Assembly: GCA_027489375.1 (NCBI GenBank)
Contig: JAIXZW010000005.1
Location: forward strand, 124,001-188,000
Reading direction: 5' to 3'
Source: Paracoccaceae bacterium
Lineage (GTDB): Bacteria > Pseudomonadota > Alphaproteobacteria > Rhodobacterales > Rhodobacteraceae
DNA length: 64,000 nucleotides
The first letter of the stretch is position 1, and each line of letters starts with the position of its first letter. Positions 27,692 to 36,557 of this stretch are shown here, piece by piece. The notes below the pieces were generated by a model. The model made no database searches, was not told where the DNA came from, and worked only from the letters and a program-made list of their open reading frames with translations. The position numbers and the translations under genes are program-made.

Positions 27692-29262
27692 CAGATCATC
27701 TCCTCGGCTTTGGCCGCCTTCGCGGCCTTGTCGAGTTTCTTCTGATGCGCGGCGCGGAAGTCGGGGCGCAGGTTCGGCGCGCCTTCCCAGATGCCCGCGG
27801 CATCGCCAGTCCCCACGCCTTCGAAGAAGTCCTTCATCCCGTCCATGCGGGCCTTGTTGGCGATGGCGGCATTGACCACCTGCCCCAAGGACCCAGCCCC
27901 CGCCGGACCCATCAGGGGCCGTGCGGAAATCAGGTTGGTGAAGTACAGCGCAGGGATCGCCAATTCCTTGGCCTTCTGCACGACAGGTGTCGTCCCGATG
28001 GCAAGATCGGGCCGGAAAGCCTCCATCGCGGCGCAATCGTCTTCAAGGCTGGCGCGATACTTGACCGCCACGCCCTTGGCTTCGAGCCATGCACGATCCG
28101 CTTCGGACCATTCGTTCTTGGCGCAGGCCGTGCCGACATAGGCCACATCCGCCCCGCTTTCGATCAGCAGACGCGCGACCAGCAGTTCCGATCCTTCATA
28201 GCCAGAAAGGGTGATGCGCCCCTTGATCGGGTTCGCCGCCAGCGCCCCCTTGATCGCGCCACCAAAGGCATTCTGCGCCGCCGCCACCTGCGCGGGGTTC
28301 ACGCCATAGGCGTCACCGATCGCGGCCAGCCACTCCATCGTGCCGTCATGGCCCACGGGGGCCGACCCCACGACCTTGCGGCCTGCGGCATGGAATTCGC
28401 GGATCGTCGCGGTGTAGAAGGGATGGATCGCCGCCGCCACACCACAATCGAGTGCTGCATAAAGCTCGCGCCATTCGCGGCACGGCACCACCGGCCCCGC
28501 CGCCAGACCCAGGGGCGCCAGCATCGCACCGATCATCATCGGGTCCGCAGGGAACATCTCGCCGATCAGCGCAACCGTCGGACGGTCCGACCGCCCGCGT
28601 TCGGGTGCCTGCACCGGACCCGCCTCGATCTCGCGGCGGGCGTAGTTGAGCATGGCCCCCGCCAGCACATCCTTGGCCTCGGCATGGGTCGGCACGCCGA
28701 ACCCCGGCACGTCGATACCGACGATGCGCACGCCGTTGATCTCGGCCGGCAACAGCTTCAGCGGCACGCCGGACGCCGTCGGAACGCAGAGGTTCGTCAC
28801 CACCACGGCGTCATAGCGTTCGGGGTCCGCCAACTCGTGGACCGCATCGCGGATATCCTCGAACAGCTTGCCCGTCACCAGCGTTTCCGAATTGAACGGC
28901 ACATAGCCGACCGACCGCCGCGCCCCGTAGAAATGGCTCACAAAGGTCAGCCCGTATACGCAGCAGGCCGACCCCGACAGCACCGTTGCCACCCGCCGCA
29001 TCCGCAGACCCACGCGAAGCGAGCCAAAGGCCGGACACATGCTTTGCGGCTTGTCATGCGGCCCTTGCGGATAGTCGGCGGCGAATTGGTCGAGCAGTTC
29101 GGAATTCCCCGCCGCCCGCGCCGCAGCCTCCATCGTGGCGGCACCGGCATGGCAACCCATCCCGTCCACGGGCGCACCCGCCATCTCCGGCGCGGCAGCC
29201 ACCGTGACCCCTTCGGTCAACGGGGTCTCGCCTGCCAGATCATAGCGGGTCTCGGCGGTCAT
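27691..29262 (-). CDS. bchY: Chlorophyllide a reductase subunit Y
   Basis: The 523-residue partner of BchZ in COR. Probable Fe-S ligands are in [24 protein letters not shown] and [13 protein letters not shown]. The remainder has the nitrogenase-like alpha/beta fold ([20 protein letters not shown]). It starts 60 nt after bchX, the largest spacing inside bchXYZ, and couples to bchZ by overlap. The length is somewhat above 500 residues, as in Rhodobacter. Confidence 0.97.
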   Translation of the reverse strand: MTAETRYDLAGETPLTEGVTVAAAPEMAGAPVDGMGCHAGAATMEAAARAAGNSELLDQFAADYPQGPHDKPQSMCPAFGSLRVGLRMRRVATVLSGSACCVYGLTFVSHFYGARRSVGYVPFNSETLVTGKLFEDIRDAVHELADPERYDAVVVTNLCVPTASGVPLKLLPAEINGVRIVGIDVPGFGVPTHAEAKDVLAGAMLNYARREIEAGPVQAPERGRSDRPTVALIGEMFPADPMMIGAMLAPLGLAAGPVVPCREWRELYAALDCGVAAAIHPFYTATIREFHAAGRKVVGSAPVGHDGTMEWLAAIGDAYGVNPAQVAAAQNAFGGAIKGALAANPIKGRITLSGYEGSELLVARLLIESGADVAYVGTACAKNEWSEADRAWLEAKGVAVKYRASLEDDCAAMEAFRPDLAIGTTPVVQKAKELAIPALYFTNLISARPLMGPAGAGSLGQVVNAAIANKARMDGMKDFFEGVGTGDAAGIWEGAPNLRPDFRAAHQKKLDKAAKAAKAEEMI

Positions 29263-29322
29263 TTGCGACCCCCGCCCGAAAGCGCGCGCAGCGCCTCTTC
29301 GATCTTCTGGAGTGCGATCAGA

Positions 29323-30327
29323 TCAAACATCGTCATACACCACTTCCAGCGATTTCGCGGCCACGGCATGTTTGCCGCGCATGTCGGCATCGGTTGCAGG
29401 GGTCAGCACGAAATCCGCACCCGTGGTTTCCGCATCGAACAGGCCCAGCAGCCCGTCCTGCGTCAGCGGCTTCGGGCGCAAGGGCGGCGCTTCGGCGACA
29501 TTCTCGGCAAGTTCCGTGAACAGCCCGCCCCATTGCGTCGCATGGGTCCCGACAATCTGGTAATTCGCCGACTTGCGGCGCAAATCCTCGTCCGCCGGAA
29601 TGGCCGCCAGAACCGGAATGTTCACCGCAGCGGCAAAGGCCGCAGCCTCGCCCGTGCCGTCATCCTTGTTGATGACCATGCCCGCCACGCCGACATTGCC
29701 GCCCAGCTTGCGGAAATACTCCACCGCCGAGCAGACGTTGTTGGCCACGTAAAGCGATTGCAGGTCGTTCGAGGCCACGACGATCACCTTCTGCGCCATG
29801 TCCCGCGCAATCGGCAGGCCGAAGCCGCCGCAGACCACATCGCCAAGGAAATCGAGCAGCACATAGTCGAAGTCCCAGTCGTGGAACCCCAGCTTTCCCA
29901 GCAGCTCGAAGCCGTGGATGATCCCGCGACCGCCGCAGCCACGGCCCACTTCCGGCCCGCCCAGCTCCATCGCATAGACCCCGCCCCGCTTGAAGCAGAC
30001 GTCGCCGATCTTCACCTCTTCCCCCGCCAGCTTCTTGCGGGTCGAGGTTTCGATGATCGTCGGGCAGGCCTTGCCGCCGAACAGCAGGCTCGTCGTATCA
30101 GACTTCGGATCGCAGCCGATCAGCAAGACGCGCTTGCCGTTTTCGGCCATCATGTGGCTCAGGTTGGCCAGCGTGAAGGATTTGCCGATCCCGCCCTTGC
30201 CATAGATCGCGATGATCTGGGTCTTCTTGCTCGGCGGGTCCTGCGGCACCTCGAGCGAAGGTTCCTCATGCGCCTCGTCCCGCAGGCGGGCGTCGAAATC
30301 CTTGAGGTTCGGAATATCCAGCGTCAT
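29323..30327 (-). CDS. bchX: Chlorophyllide a reductase iron protein
   Basis: The 334-residue ATP-dependent electron donor of COR, a NifH-like homodimer. The P-loop [16 protein letters not shown] lies at residues 42-57; the cluster ligands are Cys131 (GRGCGGRG) and Cys166 (DVVCGGFG). The start at 30327 overlaps the bchC stop (ATGA). A longer frame to 30498 lies inside bchC and is not conserved. Compare its paralogue bchL (60202-61104), which serves protochlorophyllide reductase. Confidence 0.98.
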   Translation of the reverse strand: MTLDIPNLKDFDARLRDEAHEEPSLEVPQDPPSKKTQIIAIYGKGGIGKSFTLANLSHMMAENGKRVLLIGCDPKSDTTSLLFGGKACPTIIETSTRKKLAGEEVKIGDVCFKRGGVYAMELGGPEVGRGCGGRGIIHGFELLGKLGFHDWDFDYVLLDFLGDVVCGGFGLPIARDMAQKVIVVASNDLQSLYVANNVCSAVEYFRKLGGNVGVAGMVINKDDGTGEAAAFAAAVNIPVLAAIPADEDLRRKSANYQIVGTHATQWGGLFTELAENVAEAPPLRPKPLTQDGLLGLFDAETTGADFVLTPATDADMRGKHAVAAKSLEVVYDDV

Positions 30328-31274
30328 GCGTGTCCGCTCCAATCGAGGATCATTTTCAGGCAGTTTCCGTCGGTGAAGGCCGTCTCGTAGGCCCCCGCCG
30401 CATCCGCCGCAGGGCGGCGATGCGTGATCAGCCCCGCCAGCGACAGCGCGCCGCTTTCGATCAGCACGCGCGTGGCGGTCAGGTCTTCGGGCGTCCATTC
30501 CGACGCGATGCGGAACCGCGCCTCCTTCATGAAGGCGGGCGGAAAGGCAAAGGCCACGGGTTCGGTATAGAACCCCGCCAGAACGATCTCGCCGCCCTTG
30601 GCCAGCCGCATGACCAACTGGTCAAGCAGCCCCTTGGCACCCGAGGCGTCATAGATCGCGCGGTAATTCCGGCGCGGATCGTCGGCGGGATCGATGACCT
30701 CGTAGCCTTCGGCCCCGTCGCGCCGCAGGGGATTCGTTTCCCAGACCGTCGGCGCAGGCGCACCCGCCGCCACGGTCAGACGGGCGAGCAGACGCCCCAG
30801 CGTGCCATGCCCCACGATCAGGTCGGGCAGCGCCGTGTTGAACCCCGCCAGCGCATGCCGCGCTGTCGCGGCCAGCGCAAGCAGCGCCCCTTCGGCCCCC
30901 ATCCCGCCATCGATGCGTGCCACGCGATGCGCGGGCGTCACCAGATGGCGCGAGGCGCCGCCGAACAGGCCGCGCACATCGCCCTCAAAGCAATTGGCAC
31001 CCGGCACAAACACATGATCGCCAACGGAAAAACCGCTTTCCGGCCCCGCTTCGACCACTTCGCCCGCCGCTTCGTATCCCGGCACCAGCGGATAGCCCAT
31101 GCCCGGAAAGGGCGGCATCGTGCCGGACCAGAACAGCTTTTCGGTTCCCGTGGAAATGCCGGAATGGGCGATCTCGACCACCAGATCACCCGCCGCCGGA
31201 GGCGTTATGCCAAGCGTCCGGAGCGACAGCTCCTTCGGTCCTGACAAGATGACGGCACTGGTTCTCACGGTCAT
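30324..31274 (-). CDS. bchC: Bacteriochlorophyllide a dehydrogenase
   Basis: A 316-residue medium-chain dehydrogenase that oxidises the 3-hydroxyethyl group of 3-hydroxyethyl-bacteriochlorophyllide a to the acetyl group. A GroES-like N-domain ([32 protein letters not shown]) precedes a Rossmann part ([14 protein letters not shown]). I chose the ATG at 31274 because AGGGGGA precedes it. It is the first gene of the bchCXYZ-puf superoperon; two PpsR boxes lie 67-110 nt upstream, with a recognisable sigma-70 promoter. Confidence 0.96.
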   Translation of the reverse strand: MTVRTSAVILSGPKELSLRTLGITPPAAGDLVVEIAHSGISTGTEKLFWSGTMPPFPGMGYPLVPGYEAAGEVVEAGPESGFSVGDHVFVPGANCFEGDVRGLFGGASRHLVTPAHRVARIDGGMGAEGALLALAATARHALAGFNTALPDLIVGHGTLGRLLARLTVAAGAPAPTVWETNPLRRDGAEGYEVIDPADDPRRNYRAIYDASGAKGLLDQLVMRLAKGGEIVLAGFYTEPVAFAFPPAFMKEARFRIASEWTPEDLTATRVLIESGALSLAGLITHRRPAADAAGAYETAFTDGNCLKMILDWSGHA

Positions 31275-31340
31275 TCCCCCTGCCACTGTCCGGTTCATTC
31301 GCGGCGGATTTTCCGCCCTGCCCAGACTTTCGGCTCTATG

Positions 31341-31358
31341 TGTAAGTTTAGGCTTACA
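31341..31358. promoter_or_regulatory. PpsR/CrtJ box, bchC promoter (proximal)
   Basis: TGTAAGTTTAGGCTTACA fits TGT-N12-ACA. It covers the likely -10 hexamer TAAACT (minus strand, 31350-31345) of the bchC promoter. Confidence 0.93.
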
Positions 31359-31366
31359 TTTGCCAC

Positions 31367-31384
31367 TGTCAAATTAAATAGACA
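31367..31384. promoter_or_regulatory. PpsR/CrtJ box, bchC promoter (distal)
   Basis: TGTCAAATTAAATAGACA fits TGT-N12-ACA. It covers the likely -35 hexamer TTGACA (minus strand, 31372-31367), 16 bp from the -10. The 8-bp gap between the two boxes is the spacing known for cooperative CrtJ/PpsR binding. Confidence 0.92.
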
Positions 31385-31404
31385 GTATTTTCACCCGAGC
31401 CGCG

Positions 31405-32523
31405 TCAAACACCCTTACGCGCGGTGAGGACCGAGGTGACGAAGGGTCTGAAACCCCTGTGAATCGCGATGTTTTCAAAGCCTGCGGCGGCCATCATGGA
31501 AGAAATCTCCGCCGCCGAACGGGTGCGTCCCGTTTGCATCGCCAAAGTGTAAACTGAAAAGTACACATCCGTCGCCGGATCGGGCCGCACGCCCCCCGAC
31601 ATCGGCTCGGACACGATCAGCCGCCCGCCCGCAGGCAGGGCCGCATGGACCGAACGCAGCAAGGCCGCAACGGTCGCATCGGCGTGGTCGTAAAGCACCC
31701 GCACCAGCGAAATCGCATCCGCTCCCGCTGGCAGCGCATCGTCGCGGAACGATCCCGCGACGATCCCCACCCGCCCGGCCATTCCCGCCGCCGCGAATCG
31801 TGCCGTCGCCGCAGGCACCACGGCGGGCAGATCGAACAGCGTCATGGCAAGCGCCGGATACTCGGCCCCCACCGCCGCCAGAAACGCCCCCGTCCCGCCG
31901 CCCACATCCATAAGCCGCGTCACATCCGACAGATCGACGACCCGCAAGGTGTCCTCGGCCACCAGCCCCTGACTGTCCGCCATCAGCGCCGAATACCGTT
32001 CCGCCAAGGCAGGGTCCGCAGCCCCGCCCGCGCCAAAGACATAGGGCCAGAACCCCGCCAACTCCGGCTGAGTCTCGCCCCGAAAGAACGCCACGGGGTC
32101 CGACAGGTCGCGATACAGCACCGGATGATGCCGCACCATCGCCTCCAGCCCCGGCACGGTCAGAAAGGCCGCGCCCCGCGTGGTCAGATGCCACAGCCCG
32201 CCGCGCCGCTTCACCAGCCGCAGCGCCGCCCCCGCCTGCATCAGCACCGCCATCCGCTCCACCGGCACCCGCGCAAAAGCCGAAAGATCGCCCGTCGGCA
32301 ATGGCCCGTCCGTCAGCCGGTGCAGCAACCGCAACTCCACCAGCGCCAGCAACGCCTGACTTTGCACAAAGCCCGAAACGATGTCGAACAGCGCCCGCCC
32401 CTCGGCCCGCGCAATGTGCCGAAGCAGCGGAACCCGCGCACAGAACGCATGGAATCGCGGCGAAAGCCCCAGCCGCGCCGCCCAGCCCGGCGCCGATGCC
32501 GCCTGAGTCGAGGCTTTCAGCAT
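31405..32523 (-). CDS. crtF: Demethylspheroidene (hydroxyneurosporene) O-methyltransferase
   Basis: A 372-residue SAM-dependent O-methyltransferase that methylates the 1-hydroxy group of acyclic carotenoids. The C-terminal domain carries SAM motif I LMDVGGGTGAFLAAV and the later LPAGADAISLVRVLYDHAD region. The N-terminal third is the helical dimerisation/winged-helix part usual for plant-type O-methyltransferases. It starts 1 nt after the crtE stop, so crtEF is an operon; the read-through into bchC is the basis of the known superoperon. Confidence 0.95.
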   Translation of the reverse strand: MLKASTQAASAPGWAARLGLSPRFHAFCARVPLLRHIARAEGRALFDIVSGFVQSQALLALVELRLLHRLTDGPLPTGDLSAFARVPVERMAVLMQAGAALRLVKRRGGLWHLTTRGAAFLTVPGLEAMVRHHPVLYRDLSDPVAFFRGETQPELAGFWPYVFGAGGAADPALAERYSALMADSQGLVAEDTLRVVDLSDVTRLMDVGGGTGAFLAAVGAEYPALAMTLFDLPAVVPAATARFAAAGMAGRVGIVAGSFRDDALPAGADAISLVRVLYDHADATVAALLRSVHAALPAGGRLIVSEPMSGGVRPDPATDVYFSVYTLAMQTGRTRSAAEISSMMAAAGFENIAIHRGFRPFVTSVLTARKGV

Positions 32524-32524
32524 C

Positions 32525-33394
32525 TCAACCCCGCACGGGCGTCAGATGCACCGGAACCATCTTTTCGGCATAGGCCGTGACCAGCGCCGCCAACCGCGCC
32601 TCGCCGGGGCATGACGGGATCGACGCGATCGCCCCCGCCAGAATGTCCCGCAGGTGCTTCACCGCGCCCTGCACCCCCATCTCGGCCACCGCCGAAGGGC
32701 GCTGATGCACGGCATCCTGCCCCGCAGGCTTGCCCATCTCCTCGGGCGTCAGAAGCGCGTCCTTCAGATCATCCGCCACCTGAAAGGCCGATCCGATCCG
32801 CGCGCCCAATTCTTCCCACGGCTCGGCATCCTGCCCCGCCGCCACCGCGCCCATCTGCGTGGCCGCGATGAACAGCGCCCCCGTCTTGGCGCGATGATAG
32901 GCGGCAAGGTCGATCACCGGCTCGCTCTCCCAGCCCTGCCCCGCGCAGATGCCCCCCGGCATCCCCGTGCGCTGCGCAAGGATCTTGACCAGTTCCACCG
33001 CCCGCATCGGATGGTCCGCCGCCGCCCGCGCCAACACCTCGAAGGCCAGCACGATCAGCGAATCACCCGCCAGCACCGCCAGCGGCTCGCCATAGGCGCG
33101 ATGCACCGAAGGCTTGCCGCGCCGGATGTCGGCATCATCGAAACAGGGCAGGTCGTCATGCACAAGGCTCGCGCAATGGATCAGTTCGAGCGCCGAAGCC
33201 GCTGCATCGGCCATCGCGGGGCGGTCGTCGCCGCAGGCCTTCGCAACCGACAAAAGGATCGTCGGCCTGATCCGCGCCCCGCCCGGAAACACCGCATGGT
33301 CCAGCGCCGCGGCCAACCGTGGCGGCGCATCGCCCCCCTTGGCATGGCCCAAGGCCGCCACCACCGCCTGCTCGATCCGCCCGTCCAATGCCAT
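32525..33394 (-). CDS. crtE: Geranylgeranyl diphosphate synthase
   Basis: A prenyltransferase of 289 residues giving the C20 precursor of phytoene and of the bacteriochlorophyll tail. The first aspartate-rich motif is in LVHDDLPCFDDADIRRGKPS, the second in FQVADDLKDALL. The start at 33394 has GAGGGA upstream; the open frame to 33505 crosses the PpsR boxes and is rejected. It is divergent from crtD, with two PpsR boxes between. Confidence 0.96.
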   Translation of the reverse strand: MALDGRIEQAVVAALGHAKGGDAPPRLAAALDHAVFPGGARIRPTILLSVAKACGDDRPAMADAAASALELIHCASLVHDDLPCFDDADIRRGKPSVHRAYGEPLAVLAGDSLIVLAFEVLARAAADHPMRAVELVKILAQRTGMPGGICAGQGWESEPVIDLAAYHRAKTGALFIAATQMGAVAAGQDAEPWEELGARIGSAFQVADDLKDALLTPEEMGKPAGQDAVHQRPSAVAEMGVQGAVKHLRDILAGAIASIPSCPGEARLAALVTAYAEKMVPVHLTPVRG

Positions 33395-33449
33395 GATCGT
33401 CCCTCGCTCGGCCTGCGCTTTGGGCAAGCATCGCACCCGCCACGCAATG

Positions 33450-33467
33450 TGTAAACTAAATCTTACA
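33450..33467. promoter_or_regulatory. PpsR/CrtJ box, crtE/crtD intergenic (crtE side)
   Basis: TGTAAACTAAATCTTACA fits TGT-N12-ACA. It is the first of a pair, 6 bp from the second, in the divergent crtE/crtD promoter region. Confidence 0.92.
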
Positions 33468-33473
33468 CCAGCT

Positions 33474-33491
33474 TGTAATCCAAGTTGGACA
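33474..33491. promoter_or_regulatory. PpsR/CrtJ box, crtE/crtD intergenic (crtD side)
   Basis: TGTAATCCAAGTTGGACA fits TGT-N12-ACA. It ends 29 nt before the crtD start codon, so it probably overlaps the crtD transcription start. Confidence 0.9.
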
Positions 33492-33520
33492 ATGACGCGC
33501 CGCACGCTAGATTGGACGGC

Positions 33521-35074
33521 ATGGGAAACGCGGCCAGCAAAGCCATCGTCATCGGCGCGGGAATGGGCGGCCTCGCCTCGGCCATCCGGCTTGCGGCAGC
33601 GGGCTACGCCGTGACCGTCCTCGAACGCGCCGCCACACCGGGCGGCAAGGCCCGCGCCCTCGCTTCCGCCGCGGGTCCCGTCGATGCAGGCCCGACCGTG
33701 CTGACCCTACGCCAGATTTTCGACGACCTCTTCGCCCTGAACGGCGAGGCGCTGGACGACCACCTCACCCTCGTCCCCCAACCCGTCCTCGCCCGGCATT
33801 GGTGGCCCGACGGCTCCCGCCTCGACCTCTTCCCCGACCGCGAGGCCAACGCCGAAGCCATCGCCGCCTTCGCAGGCCAGCGCGAGGGCGACGCCTTCCT
33901 CCGCTTCGACAGTCTCGCCCGATCGCTCTACGATGCCTTCCGCCAACCCGTCATGCTCGCCCCCCGCCCCGACCTGCGCGCCATCGTCCGCGCGGCGCTG
34001 CGCCAGCCCCGCCTCTGGCCCGCGCTGCTGCCCGGCATGACGCTCGACCGCCTGCTCCGCCTGCATTTCCGCGACCCGCGCCTGATCCAGCTCTTCGGCC
34101 GCTACGCCACCTATGTCGGCGGCCGCCCGACCCATTCCCCCGCCGTCCTCGCCCTCATCTGGCGGGCCGAGGCGCAGGGGGTCTGGGGCGTCACCGGCGG
34201 CATGCACAGCCTTGCCGCCGCCCTCGCCGCACTTGCCACCCGCATGGGCGTGGACTTCGCCTATGACACCGACGCCCAGCGCATCCAGCGCCAGAACGGC
34301 CGCGTCACGGGCGTGCAGACGGCCCAAGGCCGCACCCTCCCGTGCGATGTCTGCATCTTCAACGGCGACCCCGCCGCGCTGACCGCAGGCCGCCTCGGCA
34401 CCGCCGTCTCAGGCCCGCCCGCCGCACGGCCCAGCCTTTCGGCACAGGTCTGGGCCTTTGCCGCCTCCCCCACAGGGCCAAAGGCCAAAGACCTGCTGCA
34501 CCACAACATCTTCTTCACCGCCGATCCCGCCACCGAATTCGGCCCCATCGGACGGGGCGCGATGCCCGCCGCCCAAACCCTCTACCTCTGCGCCGAAGAC
34601 CGCCTCACCCCGCGCACGGAAACCGGACCCGAACGGTTCGAGATCATCCTGAACGCCCCCGCAGGCCTCGCGCCCACGCCCAAGGACTTCCAGCTATGCC
34701 GGACACGCACCTTCCAGACCTTGCAGGCGATGGGGCTGGGCTTCGACCCGATCCCGCCGGTGACGACCCTCGCCACCCCCGCGACCTTCGACAGCCTGTT
34801 TCCGGCCTCGAAGGGCGCGCTCTACGGAGCCTCGCCCGAGGGGATCATGGCGACCTTCCGCCGCCCGACCGCGCGGACGGCGCTGGCGGGGCTATACCTC
34901 GCGGGGGGCGGGGTGCATCCGGGGGCGGGGGTGCCGATGGCGGCCCTCTCCGGCATGCACGCGGTCGCGGCGATCTTGCAGGACCGGACTTCTCCCTCCA
35001 CGTCACGCCCGACGGCTACGCGTGGTGGTATGTCGACGGCGTCTCCGATGACGGAACGCGCGCGGTCTCGGTGA
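33521..35074 (+). CDS. crtD: Methoxyneurosporene (1-hydroxycarotenoid 3,4-) dehydrogenase
   Basis: An FAD-dependent desaturase of 517 residues that introduces the 3,4 double bond of spheroidene. The dinucleotide motif is AIVIGAGMGGLASAIRLAAA (residues 7-26); the C-terminal FAD motif is GLYLAGGGVHPGAGVPMAALS. I chose the ATG at 33521 because an earlier TTG (33485) falls in the PpsR box. The last 30 or so residues (after AVAAILQ) are Ser/Thr/Arg-rich and unlike the family, and are encoded by sequence that in the other frame reads as conserved CrtC. The stop overlaps the crtC GTG (GTGA). Confidence 0.93.
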   Translation: MGNAASKAIVIGAGMGGLASAIRLAAAGYAVTVLERAATPGGKARALASAAGPVDAGPTVLTLRQIFDDLFALNGEALDDHLTLVPQPVLARHWWPDGSRLDLFPDREANAEAIAAFAGQREGDAFLRFDSLARSLYDAFRQPVMLAPRPDLRAIVRAALRQPRLWPALLPGMTLDRLLRLHFRDPRLIQLFGRYATYVGGRPTHSPAVLALIWRAEAQGVWGVTGGMHSLAAALAALATRMGVDFAYDTDAQRIQRQNGRVTGVQTAQGRTLPCDVCIFNGDPAALTAGRLGTAVSGPPAARPSLSAQVWAFAASPTGPKAKDLLHHNIFFTADPATEFGPIGRGAMPAAQTLYLCAEDRLTPRTETGPERFEIILNAPAGLAPTPKDFQLCRTRTFQTLQAMGLGFDPIPPVTTLATPATFDSLFPASKGALYGASPEGIMATFRRPTARTALAGLYLAGGGVHPGAGVPMAALSGMHAVAAILQDRTSPSTSRPTATRGGMSTASPMTERARSR

Positions 35075-35904
35075 TCGGCTTCATCGGTTCGGTCTTCTCG
35101 CCATGGTATGCGTGGAGCGGAAGGCGCGACCCGCAGAACCATGCCTGCCTCAACGTCGCCACCTACGGCCCCGGTGGCCGCTTCACCATGACCGACCGTG
35201 GCCGCAGCGCCCTGCGCCAGACGTCCGATACGCTGACCATCGGCCCCAGCCGCATGCACTGGACCGGAACCCGGCTTATCATCGACATCGACGAGATCTC
35301 CTCGCCGCCGATCATCTCGCCCGTCGGTGGCCGCATCATCCTGACCCCGCAGGCGGTCACGACCGCCGAAGTCGCCCTCCACCCCAACCACGTCTGGCGC
35401 CCCTTCGCCCCCATCGCCCATATCGAGGTCGACCTGTCCCAAGGCCACCGCTGGCAGGGCCACGGCTATTTCGACGCCAACTTCGGCACCGCCGCGCTGG
35501 AAGCCGACTTCGACTTCTGGACATGGGGCCGCTACCCCACCGCCACGGGCGCGCAATGCTTCTACGATGCCACCCGCCGCGACGGCACCACCCTCGCCCT
35601 CGGCATCGAAATCGACCGTCACGGACAGGTGCGGGAAATCACCCCGCCGCCGCTCACCCGCTTCAAGCGCTCCCTCTGGCAGGTCCGCCGCGAAACCCGC
35701 GCCGATGCGGGCGTCACCCCGCGCCAGCGCCTCAACATGCTCGACGCACCCTTCTATTCGCGCAGCCTCGTCGAAACCCGCCTGAACGGAGAAGCCACGA
35801 CCGGCGTGCACGAGGCGCTCGACCTCACCCGCTTCCGCTCGCCGCTCCTCAAGCCGATGCTCGCCGTCCGCGTCCCCCGCCGCGCGGGCTGGCACCACCC
35901 CTGA
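35071..35904 (+). CDS. crtC: Acyclic carotenoid 1,2-hydratase
   Basis: Adds water to the 1,2 double bond of neurosporene/lycopene-type carotenoids. The recognised body runs from VIGFIGSVFSPWYAWSGRRD to VRVPRRAGWHHP, 277 residues from GTG 35071. This GTG overlaps the crtD TGA and is the only canonical start available. However, the same frame upstream of it encodes PDGYAWWYVDGVSDDG, which is typical CrtC sequence, yet contains no ATG, GTG or TTG within over 100 nt. So the true N-terminus is uncertain: truncated, started at a non-standard codon, or reached by frameshift from crtD. Confidence 0.88.
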   Translation: MIGFIGSVFSPWYAWSGRRDPQNHACLNVATYGPGGRFTMTDRGRSALRQTSDTLTIGPSRMHWTGTRLIIDIDEISSPPIISPVGGRIILTPQAVTTAEVALHPNHVWRPFAPIAHIEVDLSQGHRWQGHGYFDANFGTAALEADFDFWTWGRYPTATGAQCFYDATRRDGTTLALGIEIDRHGQVREITPPPLTRFKRSLWQVRRETRADAGVTPRQRLNMLDAPFYSRSLVETRLNGEATTGVHEALDLTRFRSPLLKPMLAVRVPRRAGWHHP

Positions 35905-35987
35905 GCCTGCCCCCGTTCACCTTGGCGATAAATACTCCGGGGGAGTCCGGCGGTTCACCGCTGGACGGGGGCTGGCCCCCCTTTCCC
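35905..35987 (-). repeat. Dispersed GC-rich hairpin repeat, copy 4 (reverse, degenerate)
   Basis: GATAAATACTCCGGGGGAGT core (degenerate AAATATCCTC), then a stem GGCGGTTCACCGCTGG and GGGGGCTGGCCCCCC. It separates the converging crtC and tspO genes and may end both transcripts. Confidence 0.65.
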
Positions 35988-36464
35988 TTACGCCTCCGCC
36001 TTGCGCCCGCGCTCTTCGGGGTTCATCCGCCAGACGGTCGCATTCAACGCCGAAGCCACCGTGACCCATGTCAGATAAGGCACGAACAAAAGCCCCGCGA
36101 TCCAGTCAAGCCGCCACAGCGCCAGCATGGTCAGCGCCACGGCAAGCCAAAGGCAAAGCACCACGACCAGCCCCGCCCCCATCCGCTTCAGGCCAAAGAA
36201 CACGGGCGTCCACAGCGCGTTAAAGGCGATCTGCACCGACCACAGCGCCAGCGCCTGCCCCGCATCCGGCAACACCGCAACCCGCGCCGCCGCCGCACTC
36301 ATGCACAGATACATCACCGTCCATGCGACAGGAAACAGCCAGTCCGGCGGCGTCCAGCTTGGTTTGCGCAAACCGCGATACCACGCGCCGGGCGAAAACA
36401 GCGCCCCCGTGGCTGCGGCGGCCCCGCAGGCGGCAAGAAAGGTGAAGAACAGGACAAAATCCAT
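35988..36464 (-). CDS. tspO: Tryptophan-rich sensory protein (TspO/CrtK)
   Basis: A 158-residue outer-membrane five-helix protein of the TspO/MBR family that binds tetrapyrroles and modulates photosynthesis gene expression with oxygen. Typical features: GAWYRGLRKPSWTPPDWLFP in loop 1 and WTVMYLCMSAAAARV, NALWTPVFFGLKRMGAGLVV, PYLTWVTVASALNATVWRMN in later helices. I chose the ATG at 36464; the extension to 36524 is not conserved. It lies 93 nt after crtB on the same strand, the usual crtI-crtB-tspO order. Confidence 0.95.
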   Translation of the reverse strand: MDFVLFFTFLAACGAAAATGALFSPGAWYRGLRKPSWTPPDWLFPVAWTVMYLCMSAAAARVAVLPDAGQALALWSVQIAFNALWTPVFFGLKRMGAGLVVVLCLWLAVALTMLALWRLDWIAGLLFVPYLTWVTVASALNATVWRMNPEERGRKAEA

Positions 36465-36557
36465 CGGGCCGCTCCGCTTCTGGGTCAGGAGAAGCGACAT
36501 AGCCCTGTTATCGGTTCCGTCCAAGCACGCTTTCGGCCCCGCCGGTCCGCGCGCGGC

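Noticed and set aside
27692-28036. Extension of bchZ upstream to 605 residues
   Set aside because: It lies over the end of bchY in another frame; BchZ normally starts [14 protein letters not shown] at 27691, coupled to the bchY stop.
27745-30390. An 881-residue open frame opposite bchY and bchX
   Set aside because: It is the antisense shadow of bchY and bchX with no recognisable domain; both real genes are fully conserved.
36465-36557. A PpsR-controlled separate promoter for tspO
   Set aside because: No TGT-N12-ACA box was found in the 93 nt between crtB and tspO; transcription with crtIB is the simpler reading.
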